The translations under genes were made by a program, and so were the position numbers. Source: Prorocentrum cordatum (taxonomy: Eukaryota > Sar > Dinophyceae > Prorocentrales > Prorocentraceae). From it: DNA of 58,000 bases. The stretch is from contig CAUYUJ010022415.1 in the NCBI GenBank assembly GCA_963575745.1, positions 309,001 through 367,000 on the forward strand, written 5' to 3'. Below, piece by piece: positions 41,314 through 51,052 of the stretch; the first letter of the stretch is position 1, and each line of letters starts with the position of its first letter. The notes beneath the pieces are model-generated. The model made no database searches. It saw only the letters and a list, made by a program, of their open reading frames with translations, and had not been told where the DNA came from.

Positions 41314-42336
41314 CTGCAGCGCCAGTTGTGCTGCGATTTGTTCGCAGGATGCGTGGTTCCAGCTCGCGACGATGCGGGCCAAGACCGCGAACGACATCCA
41401 GCCGCGCGGACTGACGATGCTACTGGACGCAATCCTCGCGCAGTTCTGGCCTGATCAGGGGCGCAACTTCAGCGCAGGCATCAGCTTGCGGCTGCGCCCC
41501 GACGGCGCGACGGAGCTCATCCAGATGGACCTCGGAATTCACATACAGCCGCTGCAGCGGTCGCCGCATAGCACCCAAGATTAGTTAGCACACATGTGCA
41601 CATGTATATATCCATTACGCCTTCTTGCGTCGCTGCAGCGGCTCTGTCGGATCGCGGACGAGGATGCAATGCACCGCTTGATCGGAATGAAAGGTTCGTC
41701 AGGAATCAAACCATGTTTTACGCGCCGCAACGTGCTCTTGAAGGGCGAAGTTCGGGATATAGTTGCTTCTGATGCGACGGGTGTCGCTGTTCACCACTCG
41801 GAACCAGATGCGTCGCGGCTGCAGCCGACGACGGCGCCGCTGCTCGATGCCATCTGCAACAGATTGATCGAAGGGGTCAACATCATGAACAAGGGCGAGT
41901 TCCAGGAGTTGGAGCGCCGACTTGGCTGGAACTGGGACCCCCATTTGCCTGGGCGGGTTCGGAAACTCAAGCCGCTCGAGACAGTCATGTTTGATTGGGT
42001 GCGTTGTATTTTCGTCAACGGTACATATAACATTCTGGTGTTCCAAATGCTTCGACGGGTGAAGGGTTACTGGGCGCGCGCAGACGCATATTTCCAGGAC
42101 TGGTCGTTTCCAGGGTGCCACTCCATCTCCCCCGACACGTGCGCGATCTTCGGCGAGAAGCGCGTGAGGTCCCACGTTGACAGCAAGCATTTCAAGTGTA
42201 CCGCCAGCGAGGGGCTCACAACCATGCAAGTATCATTGCATGCTTCGCGCCCCCGCCAGACCAATAATACATGCGCTGCAGCGCGCGTGAATTTCTGTAG
42301 GATATGTACTGCTCCCCTCTTGTTCGGACATGCGTT
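40728..42336 (+). CDS. tnp2-like transposase, copy A, truncated by the gap
   Basis: Same gene as at 45798-48284. Exons inferred at 40728-41183, 41348-about 41548 and about 41639-42229, with the last exon lost in the gap. Exon 1 donor context is GAG|GGC here and GAG|GAC in copy B. Copy A retains an intact palindrome GGCGCTGCAGCGCC before the exon 2 acceptor, whereas copy B has CTGCATCG. See copy B for domains. Confidence 0.6.
41240..41310. repeat. GA microsatellite in transposase intron 1 (copy A)
   Basis: About 70 bp of (GA)n between the two palindromes of intron 1. The copy B counterpart (46312-46397) is longer by about 17 bp, the main length difference between the copies. Confidence 0.95.
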
Positions 42337-42436
42337 NNNNNNNNNNNNNNNNNNNNNNNNNNNNNNNNNNNNNNNNNNNNNNNNNNNNNNNNNNNNNNNN
42401 NNNNNNNNNNNNNNNNNNNNNNNNNNNNNNNNNNNN
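42337..42436. other. Assembly gap (100 N)
   Basis: Exactly 100 undetermined bases, a conventional unknown-length gap, lying precisely between the two near-identical 5-kb segments. Confidence 1.
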
Positions 42437-42537
42437 CCGCCGAAGTGTTATTCACATGTATGGTTTAATTGTTTGTTCTGTACTTTATGTATGTTACCAT
42501 GTTCATTTTTCAAATGTACTTATGTTAGCATGCTGCA

Positions 42538-43945
42538 GCATGCCTGCGTCGCATCGTAGGCTGGTGGACTTTGCCATGCAGGACTGGGGTTTATTTCGCG
42601 ACCCCAGCCAGAGCATCGTCGCGAAGGTGCGCGCGTTGTTCAAACGTTGCGGTGCCATCGGCTTGACGGTTCCGAGCGAGAACACGCTGAAAGAGTTGGC
42701 GGCGTTGATGACATGCGCCCATCTTCCAGACGCAGACCCTGGGCAGCTCTACGGGATCGTGACGGAGATGAAGGTTTGGGATTCGGCGGGAACGCCTAAC
42801 GCAGACGCATCGCATCGCACTGACTGCAGCCAATGCGATGCGGCGCGTCAGCGTTAGGGTTTCCCGACGAGTCGCCCTTTACAGGGTCAGTTCTTGGCGA
42901 GCCGCAGGGGCGCGACGGGGCAAGCGGCGACAGCGACTTGGAATTTCCCAGCAGATCCTCGGCAGCTCCCTCAGCACATCTTCGACGCGGCGTACGCCGA
43001 TGCGGACCCGCCGATCGATGCGACGCGCGACCTCGCCAACGTGGCATCGCATCTACGAGGCTGCTGCCACCCCGTCATGCGCTGCAGCGCTGATTGTTCT
43101 GGATGTCTTGGGTGCTTCGGTGAGCTCGGTCCTTTAGGTCCACCTCGCATAGAGCATGATAGGTGTCATGCTACGCGTGCGCCGCTGAAGCGGCCTGCGG
43201 GTCTCAACGCCATCAAGGCTCGCGCGCCTCTCAGGCTGGTCAACAAGGGCTTGCGGGCTGCCGCCCCGCCGCATCAGCCGAGCACTGCCATTGTGCCATG
43301 GACACCATCGGGGTCACCCTCCGTGCCGCCTGCAGCGCCAATGCAACCCATGGACGCGATGGCCGTGACGCAGCAAATGCTGGCAGCGTTTGCGCCACCG
43401 CCATCGCCGCCCAACGAGCTGCAGCTGCAGCTCTTCCCGCGCCGCCCTGCGGCGCCCACGGCGAGCCCCCCCGCGAGTCCCCCCGCGATTGGTGATTCGC
43501 CAGCTGGGCCAGCATTGCCAGCGGCGGCGCCAGATGCTGCTGCATCAGCGCCAACGCCGCCAAACGAAGATGCTGCTGCAGCAGCAGACGGAGACGAGGA
43601 TGCTGTGCTGCAGGCGATCGAGACCTTGGCTGCGGGCAGCGCGAAAGGCGAGCTGCCTCGCTAGGGCAAGGGCAAGGGCAAGGGCAAGAAGGGCAAGGGC
43701 AAGAGCGCGATCAAGGGCAAGAGCAAGACAGGCGCTGGCAAGGGCAAGACGGCGGCCAAGGGCACGGCCAAACCGATGGCCAAGGGCAAAGGGAAAGCCA
43801 AAGCCAAGGCCAAAGCCAAGCCCAAGGGCAAGGCGGCAGCCAAACGGGGCCAAATGGCACTCGGGCGCAGCAAATGCCGCTACCTGCCGAATGGCTGCGG
43901 CACGTGCCGCGACCCGAACTTCACTGGCCGTCGCGGCAAGCCGTG
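42538..43945 (+). pseudogene. Lys/Gly- and Pro-rich protein gene, copy B, premature TAG
   Basis: Lacks exon a, which lies upstream of the duplicated part. Exon b begins at about 42538 and the long last exon at about 42963. An AAG codon of copy A (38595-38597) is TAG here (43662-43664), ending the frame just before the Lys-Gly segment (ELPR then stop). The downstream frame stays otherwise open to the normal stop at 43943-43945. Other differences are few substitutions, including one that breaks a CTGCTGCAGCAG palindrome. Confidence 0.55.
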
Positions 43946-44689
43946 AGCGCGCAACGGGCACTGTCGGCATATGGAGGTGAGGATGAGGATTATGAGGGCG
44001 AGGAGGAGGATGGGTAGGATGATGAGGAGGATGAGCATGTGGAGGAGAAGGAATGATGAGGATGGTGAGGATTAGTGCGAGGTTGGATGGAACGCTGGCC
44101 GATGATATGAACGGTAGTGGCGATGGTCTTGCCTGGCGGTCGCGCGGCTCGCACGGACGACGAGGAAAATGAAAGTCAAATATGTTGACGGGTTCTCTTG
44201 GATGCGGGCGCTGCAGCGCTGGCGCCTTTGTGGTCAACGTTTGCATCGCCATCATGATCACGATGCAGCGCTGCAGCGCTCGCTTTCCTGGGTGGTGGCG
44301 TAGATATTGCGCGCTGTTGTGTTCCGATGCAGCGCTGCAGCGCCTGTCAGACTTGTGGTGCCTTTGTAGCGTTGGCGCGTTTGTGAGTGTGCAGTTGCAG
44401 CCGCGGTGTCCATGTATTGCGTGACGTGCTCGTCTTGAGTGCCAGTCGTTCCTCGTCGATACGCGCTGCAGCGCCATCATTCGTGATGTCGAGCGTTGTC
44501 TCCCGCATGGTTGTTGCCGAGTCACGCGCTGCAGCGCTGTGATTCGCTCATGTTGCGCGTTGCCGATGGCATGCCCTCCTCCCCCTCCTCCTCCTCCTCC
44601 TCCTCACTTGGCTCGCGCGTCGCAGTCGCCATCGTTCGCTGCAGCGGGCGCTGGCAACGGACCTCCTCCGCCTCCTCACTGGGCTCGCA

Positions 44690-45120
44690 ATGGCGGCGCG
44701 CCGCTGCGACAAGCCGTTCGAAGCGCAAGCGCGCGCCGACCGTCGCGACGAGTTGCGCGAGGCCCGCGCGAGAGCGACGGCGACTGCTACAGCAGAGGTG
44801 AAGGAGGCGCGGAATAACGCCAGGAAAGCGGAGAAGCAGGTGCAGATCCGCACCGCGGAGCTGCAGGTGGATGAGGGGGCGGATGAGAAGGAGGACGGTG
44901 GGGTTCATGAGTGTGGCAGGCCACTCCCCCGCTGCAGCGGGGGAGAAGGACGACAGGGGGGATGATCAGGAGGAGGTGGAAGGCGATGATGTGGGAGGAT
45001 GAGGAGTATGAGTAGCAGGGTCGGGGTCAGATGGACATCGCCGCTTCGGACGTGGCCAACCAGAAACTCAACGAGGCGTTGACCTCGCTGCGGAACGCCA
45101 AGAAGATGAAGGCGACCTGA
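44690..45120 (+). CDS. 88-aa coiled-coil protein, two exons (copy B)
   Basis: Exons 44690-44866 and 45031-45120, identical in structure to 39620-40050. The GT-AG intron and its central palindrome are retained. Confidence 0.6.
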
Positions 45121-45797
45121 GTGAGGTCGGCCTCGGCGACCGCCTGCTGAAGCATGCTGGTTCGATTGATTGGTAAAGGCTGGAGGGAACGTGGTTGAGC
45201 GTGTTGTTTGAGTTGCGCTGCAGCGCTTCTCCGTGGACCACGGTTGAAAGCTTGCGCGCGGATCAGGATGTGTAAATGTGTTGCGCTGCAGCGCAGTTTC
45301 GCATGCAGTTTCTCGTTGGATGGTGATGTGGCGGATGATGAGGGCGAGTGATATTGATGCTGTTGACGATGAAGGCGATGGTGACGGGGAGGATGAAGGG
45401 ACGGGAGACGGATGATGAGGAGGATGGGTAGGTTGAGGAGGAGGATGGGGAGGACGAGGGGGCGCATGAGGCGGAGGAGGAGGAGGAGGAGGAAGAGGAT
45501 GAGGAGGAGGTATAGGAGGGGGAGGAAGAGGAGGAGGACGAGGGGCATGGCGAGCAGGATGGAGGAGGAGGAGGACGTTCGCGCTGCAGCGCGTCAGATT
45601 GTCATCATTGAACGTTAGCGGCGCTGTAGCGCCATGTGCTCCCAGACTGTTGCTTGGCAGTTAGCGCTGCAGCGCGCATGTGGTTGCTCTCCACGCGGTG
45701 CAGCCTCATTTCCATCCGCAGTCGCCGCGGCCCCTAGCGGAGGGGCCCTCCGCGCGCGCGCAGCGACGGAGGCAAGCTTGCCTCGGGAACGCGCGCG

Positions 45798-46307
45798 ATG
45801 GCGGCAGAGGACGACCGCCCAGCGAAGCTGCGGCGGCTGTCCCGCCTTCGCGCGGAACTGCCATTCATGCATTGTAATGCGATGGCGCAATTCCTGGCGT
45901 CCGTTAAGCGAGACGGAATCCCCGAATTGGGATCCCGACGCCAGGATATCAGAGACGCTCGGGAGCTCATGGTCGGTGAGAACACGCCGTGCGGCAAGCT
46001 CCACCAGAACATGGTAGTCGGGCAGCACACGGTGGAGATCTGCAGTCCAGCAGCAATGCTGTGGCATTGCAGCGCCCTCCCCGCGATGCAGCCTCTGTGG
46101 CAGCGGGCGCTGGAGCTGCCACGCCCGTGGCACATCATCATTTACGGCGATGAAATAGGCGCTGGCAACGCGCTGGCGCACGCGCAGAACCGCAAGTCCT
46201 GGGGCATCTACTGGACGATCGCGGAATTCGGCCCGCAGGCGCTTTCGTCGGAGGACTTTCGCGATAGCGTTGCTGCAGCAACGATATATGCGGGGGGGGG
46301 GAGGGGG

Positions 46308-46400
<93 letters not shown>

Positions 46401-48284
46401 CTGCATCGCCAGTTGTGCTGCGATTTGTTCGCAGGATGCGTGGTTCCAGCTCGCGACGATGCGGGCCAAGACCGCGAACGACATCCAGCCGCGCGGACTG
46501 ACGATGCTACTGGACGCAATCCTCGCGCAGTTCTGGCCTGATCAGGGGCGCAACTTCAGCGCAGGCATCAGCTTGCGGCTGCGCCCCGACGGCGCGACGG
46601 AGCTCATCCAGATGGACCTCGGAATTCACATACAGCCGCTGCAGCGGTCGCCGCATAGCACCCAAGATTAGTTAGCACACATGTGCACATGTATATATCC
46701 ATTACGCCTTCTTGCGTCGCTGCAGCGGCTCTGTCGGATCGCGGACGAGGATGCAATGCACCGCTTGATCGGAATGAAAGGTTCGTCAGGAATCAAACCA
46801 TGTTTTACGCGCCGCAACGTGCTCTTGAAGGGCGAAGTTCGGGATATAGTTGCTTCTGATGCGACGGGTGTCGCTGTTCACCACTCGGAACCAGATGCGT
46901 CGCGGCTGCAGCCGACGACGGCGCCGCTGCTCGATGCCATCTGCAACAGATTGATCGAAGGGGTCAACATCATGAACAAGGGCGAGTTCCAGGAGTTGGA
47001 GCGCCGACTTGGCTGGAACTGGGACCCCCATTTGCCTGGGCGGGTTCGGAAACTCAAGCCGCTCGAGACAGTCATGTTTGATTGGGTGCGTTGTATTTTC
47101 GTCAACGGTACATATAACATTCTGGTGTTCCAAATGCTTCGACGGGTGAAGGGTTACTGGGCGCGCGCAGACGCATATTTCCAGGACTGGTCGTTTCCAG
47201 GGTGCCACTCCATCTCCCCCGACACGTGCGCGATCTTCGGCGAGAAGCGCGTGAGGTCCCACGTTGACAGCAAGCATTTCAAGTGTACCGCCAGCGAGGG
47301 GCTCACAACCATGCAAGTATCATTGCATGCTTCGCGCCCCCGCCAGACCAATAATACATGCGCTGCAGCGCACGTGAATTTCTGTAGGATATGTACTGCA
47401 CCCCTCTTGTTCGGACCTGCGTTCGCGCGGGCGGATTGACGTGTTTCTTCAGGGAGGTGGCTAGCGACGCTGCAGCGCCTGCAGTCCGATCTGCTTGCGC
47501 AGTGTTCGAGGCGCACACGATCGCTGTGGAAGAAATCCTACGAGTATCCAGGCGTCAGGCAGACGCGGATAAGCTGCAGGCTGCGGTTAACAGGTTTTTG
47601 CTGTCATACAGCAGCGTCTTTGGCAAGGAAACGATGGCGCAGAAGTTCCATTACCTGCGCCACTTCGCCAACTACGCGAGGCGTTGGGGCCATGTGGCGC
47701 TGCCGTCGTTCTGGGTTTTGGAGCGCAAGCACAAGACCAGCAAGCGCTTTGCGAACGCTCTTCAGGCGGGGGCTGCAGCCTCCAGCGGCTGGGACGCCAA
47801 TGTCCTGAAGAGCGTCACCGAGCGGCACCTGTGGCAGCTCATGGATGGCGACAACTTTAAGGTTAACTGCCTGGTTAACGCCACCAGGCCGTCCAAGGCC
47901 ATCTCGCGCGAACTGCTGCAGCAGTTCGGGCCTGCGGACTTTGTTACGTCCGCTGCAGCGCGGTGCCGCTACCACGACGTCAAATACGGCGACGTCGTGC
48001 TGTTGGGGGACGGAGGAGGGGAACACATTGCGGCCGAGGTGTTGAAACACCTCTCCTTCACCAAGAACGGCCACTACTATGGCTTGAGCTTGGTCCTGCC
48101 CTACTTCTTCAAGGAGAAGCTGCACCCGCGCGCCTCCGCGCACGTGCCTGGCGGCGATACCGACGCCTTTTGGGCGCACACGGCGAGCATCGTGTGCTCG
48201 CTCGCGTGGGCGCCGCGCGAGGGCGGCGGCATCCGAGTGGCGCGCCCGATATGGTCGCAGCCGCGGTGGTGCGCGTTAGCCTAA
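45798..48284 (+). CDS. tnp2 (CACTA-type)-like transposase, complete copy
   Basis: Inferred exons: 45798-46253, 46435-about 46635, about 46726-47316 and 47457-48284; about 690 aa. Likely DDE elements: WHIIIYGDEIGAGNALAH (first Asp, exon 1), then RKSWGIYWTIAEFGPQAL, which resembles the K..G.Y......P block of tnp2 proteins. Across the exon 2/3 join comes DEDAMHRLIGMKGSSGIKPC (second Asp plus KG..G..PC), then LETVMFDWVRCIFVNGTYNI in the DxxH-like position. Exon 4 has KFHYLRHFANYARRWGHVAL, then SFWVLERKHKTSKRFANAL, where ERK fits the catalytic Glu region. Introns begin GA, an unclear donor, and GT. Start context GCGCGCGATGGCG. Exon 2/3 boundaries are uncertain by a few codons. The family call is by motif only; another DDE family is possible. 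Confidence 0.6.
46312..46397. repeat. GA microsatellite in transposase intron 1 (copy B)
   Basis: (GA)n run inside the intron between CGTTGCTGCAGCAACG and the decayed GCGCTGCATCGCC palindrome. Confidence 0.95.
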
Positions 48285-48285
48285 A

Positions 48286-48500
48286 ACGTGGATTCCTTAC
48301 TGGCGCTGCAGCGCACTTTTTTACATTGCTAAATGCTTCGGTGCTGCAGCACCTGAACGTTGCATGGTCGACGACTCCTCTTCTCCGCCTTGAAAACGTG
48401 GATTCCTTCTGCATTGCGCTGTAGCGCACCTTTTTCATTGGCACTTCGGTGCTGCAGCACCTGAACAGTGCATGGTCGCCGATTCCTCTTCTCCGCCTCG
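48286..48500 (+). repeat. ~108-bp tandem duplication containing two palindromes per unit
   Basis: Units at about 48286-48392 and 48393-48500 start AAAACGTGGATTCCTT and end CCTCTTCTCCGCC. Each has a GCGCTG(C/T)AGCGC site and a GGTGCTGCAGCACC site. In unit 2 the first site has one substitution that breaks symmetry. It lies directly downstream of the transposase stop and could be its 3'UTR. Confidence 0.8.
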
Positions 48501-48544
48501 TTCCTCCTCCTCCTCTTGCGCTGCAGCGCTAATGTCGTTGATCA

Positions 48545-49250
48545 GTGGTGCGGTCGTTCAAACTCCTCCTTCCCCGCATCCTCCCCCTTCTCCCCCTCCT
48601 CCTCCTGCTCCTACTGCTGCTCCTCCTCTTCATCTTGCTCCCCCTCCCCCTTCTCCTCTCCCCCCCCTCCTCTGACGAGGGGGGGAGGGTGGAGGAGGGG
48701 GAGGGGGAGGAGGAGGAGGAGGAGGAGGAGGAGGAGGAGGAGGAGGAGGAGGAGCATGAGGAGGAGGAAAACGACGAGATAGCTCAGAGCGAGAGGAGAA
48801 AAGGAGTGGGGAGGAGGAGGGGGGTTGGGGGGGGGGGGGGGGGGGGGGGAGGAGGAGGAGATTGAAGACGGAGAGAGGAAGGAAGGAGGAGGAGGAAGAT
48901 GAGGAGGAGGAGGAGGAGGGAGGAGGAGGAAGGAGGAGGAGGAAGGAGAGGCTAGGAGGAAGAGGAGAGGCAGGCATTAGGCTGGGGATAGAAGGGAGGA
49001 GGAGGAACGAGGCGGAGCGGAGGGTTAGGAGGACGAGGAGGAGGATGAGGAGGAGGAGGACGAGGGAGGAGTATGATGATGACGAGAGGAGGAGGGCGAG
49101 AGGAGAAGGCGGAGAGGAGGAGGAGGAGGAGGAGGATAAGAGGGAGGAGGAGGAGGAGGAGGAGGAGGAGGAGGAGGATAGAAGGAGGGAGGAGGAGGAG
49201 GAGGAGGAGGAGGAGGAGGAGGATAGAAGGAGGGAGGAGGAGGAGACGCC
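48545..49250. repeat. CCT then GGA simple-sequence stretch
   Basis: CTCCTC-rich to 48675, then GGAGGA-rich to 49245 with a poly-G run at about 48829-48849. ORFs are homopolymeric Pro/Ser or Glu/Arg; no gene. Confidence 0.9.
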
Positions 49251-49259
49251 GCCCGCGCG

Positions 49260-49740
49260 CGTGCGGCTTACAGGCCGCGCGGGGAGCGCGCCCTCCCTTT
49301 TCCCTTTGCTTCGCGGCTCGGGATCGATCGAAAAAACATATCAAGACATGTTTTTCGATGGCGACCCCGAGCCATGGGGCAGTCTCCTCTCGGAGGACCC
49401 CTCGGGGATGTCGGGGATCCTCCTCGACATCCCCGAGGGGTGGGGCGGGCTCGGCAGCCATCGGCCCGTCGCACGTCGTCGTCCCCCAACCCTCTGGGTT
49501 GTGGACGACGGCTACGTGCGGTGGGCCGCTCTGGCTGCCGAGCGGCGCGCGGGGCCCCCCCCGCCGCCCGCGCCAGCGGCAATGCCGCTGGAGATGGCGG
49601 CGCAGAGCGCGGCGCAGGCGAACTTCGCCTGCGCCGCGCTCAGCCGCGCCAGGCTGCCGCTCGACGCGGCGGCCCTGCAGGGCCGCCGCGTCGAGCGGCC
49701 GTCTTGGGCTGAGGCGCGCCCGTCGCCGCCTCCGCCGCCG
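49260..49740 (+). other. Cluster of strong hairpins and a 44-bp perfect palindrome near the right end
   Basis: A 16-bp stem with 11-nt loop lies at 49398-49440 (arms CCCCTCGGGGATGTCG and complement). Inverted repeats follow at about 49573-49592 (CCAGCGGCA/TGCCGCTGG) and 49611-49635 (GGCGCAGGCGAA/TTCGCCTGCGCC). A 44-bp perfect palindrome centred on CTGCAG lies at 49656-49699. A plus-strand frame runs through but shows no domain. Confidence 0.75.
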
Positions 49741-49914
49741 CCTCCCCCTTTCCTCCTCCTCCTCATCCTCCTCCCCGTCCTCCTCCTACTCCTCCTCCTC
49801 CTCGACATCTCCTCCTCCTTCTCCTCCTCCTCATCCTCCTTCTCCTCCTCCTCCTCTCTCCCCCTCCTCTTCCTCCTCCTCCTCCTCCTCCTCTTCCTCC
49901 TCCTTCTCCTTCTC

Positions 49915-50266
49915 AGAGTCCGCTAACCACTTAGTAAGTCCGCTAACCACTTAGTAAGTAAGCTAGCTAGCGGACTTACTATGTGGTTACTAAGTGGTTA
50001 GTAAGTGGTTACTGGGTGGTTTCTAAGTGGCAGCTAAGTGGTTACTAAGTGGTTAGCAAGTGGTAGCTAGAGTGGGGACTTAGCGAGCTAACCTCTACTA
50101 GAGACTTAGCAAGGTTAGCCTCCAGCTATAAGTGGTTAGTATCTCCTACTAACCAGGTGTAGCTGGTTATACAACTTACATCCGACTTACAACACTTATA
50201 ACCTACTTACAACTCACTTGTACGTACATACTAAATCCTCTAACCCCTTAGTATCCGCGCTAACCA
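49915..50266 (-). repeat. Right subterminal repeat array
   Basis: AACCACTTAGTAAGT, CTAAGTGGTTA, AAGTGGTTAGTAAG and related motifs fill about 350 bp. They share vocabulary with the left array, plus a 17-bp inverted match (50193-50209). Part of the element terminus. Confidence 0.75.
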
Positions 50267-50294
50267 CCTAGCAGCCGCCGCGGCCATCCAAGCG
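50267..50294 (-). repeat. Terminal inverted repeat, right
   Basis: Reverse complement of the left end, ending CCATCCAAGCG on the plus strand; 26 of 28 positions match 27146-27173. Confidence 0.85.
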
Positions 50295-50430
50295 CCCCTT
50301 CAGAAAACCAGGGGGTCACTACCGGTTCGAACCTCTCCCCCTCCCCCTCCAGAAAACCGGAGGGGGTCACTACCGGCTCGAACCCCCAGGGGGGGGGTCA
50401 CTACCGGTTCGACCCCCCCCCCCCACTCAC
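50295..50430 (+). repeat. Tandem GGGGTCACTACCGGTTCGAA units flanking the giant element
   Basis: Three units (about 50310-50335, 50350-50382 and 50390-50415). A like unit in the same orientation lies at 27112-27140 on the left flank, with weaker copies before it. The element appears inserted in this array. GGTTCGAATCC resembles a Pol III B box, but no tRNA cloverleaf can be folded around it. Confidence 0.7.
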
Positions 50431-50454
50431 CGCGAGCAAACAACTCCCGGGTCC

Positions 50455-50790
50455 TCACCACCACTGTCCCCACTGTTCCCACCACCGTCCCCACTGTCCC
50501 CACCAGTGCCCCCACCACTGTTGCACTGTCCCCACTGTGCTCACCACTGTTCCCACCACCGTCCCACTCTCCCCGGCCCACTTTCCCCACGGTCCCCACC
50601 ACCATCCCACTGTCCCCACTGTCCCCGCTGTCCCTGTCCCACTGTCCCCGCCGCTGTCCCACCGTTCCCACCACTGTCTCCACTGTCCCCACTGTACCTC
50701 TGTCCCATTGTCCCACCACCGTCCTCGCCACCGCCCTCACCACTGTCCCCACCACCACTGCCCCCACCACTATCCCACTGTCCCCGCGTT
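50455..50790. repeat. CCCCACCACTGT minisatellite
   Basis: Degenerate 6/12-bp units of CCCCACTGTCCCCACCAC. A 54-bp direct repeat (TTGCGCCATGCGTTGCGCACTC onward) occurs twice shortly after, at about 50962-51015 and 51009-51052. Confidence 0.85.
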
Positions 50791-51052
50791 TCGTTGCCCC
50801 ATGCGGAGCTCCACCGACGCCCCCAGTGGGACCGCCCGCATGCGTTCCGCCTCACCCAGTGCAGCGCTTTGTGGCCTCATGGGGATCTTCACCGAAAAAA
50901 CTATTCACAATTGCGGGACCCACAACTGCATATGGTTGGGTCCTTCGCCAGGATAATGTTGCGCCATGCGTTGCGCACTCGGCAGGCGAGAATAAAACGG
51001 CCTGGCGTTGCTTGCGCCATGCGTTGCGCACTCGGCGGCCGACGATGAAACG

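Larger units (their letters stand above)
37370..42336 (+). repeat. 5-kb duplicated segment, copy A (before gap)
   Basis: Matches 42437-47423 nearly base for base; offset 5067 rising to 5087 through small indels, chiefly a longer GA run. Copy A ends at the N gap and copy B begins at it. Confidence 0.95.
42437..47423 (+). repeat. 5-kb duplicated segment, copy B (after gap)
   Basis: Starts at the first base after the gap with the sequence found at 37370. It stays aligned to the last base before the gap (42336 corresponds to 47423) and then continues into unique sequence that completes the transposase. Confidence 0.95.
27146..50294 (+). mobile_element. Giant (~23 kb) TIR DNA transposon with tnp2-like transposase and CTGCAG palindromes
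   Basis: Both ends read inward as CGCTTGGATGGCCGCGGCGG, then (T/C)TGCTA(A/G)GT, giving 28-bp inverted repeats with two mismatches. Behind them are AT-richer subterminal arrays of ACTTAG, CTAAGTGG and AAGTGGTTA motifs, with a further 17-bp inverted match (27368-27384 to 50193-50209, TAAGTAGGTTATAAGTG). Short TIRs plus subterminal motif arrays are the known architecture of CACTA/EnSpm elements, and the tnp2-like transposase inside agrees, although the tip is not CACTA. A 3-bp CCC target duplication is possible but uninformative. All recognisable genes are on the plus strand. If the internal 5-kb duplication is an assembly artefact the element is about 18 kb. The element sits in a short tandem array present on both sides. 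Confidence 0.7.
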
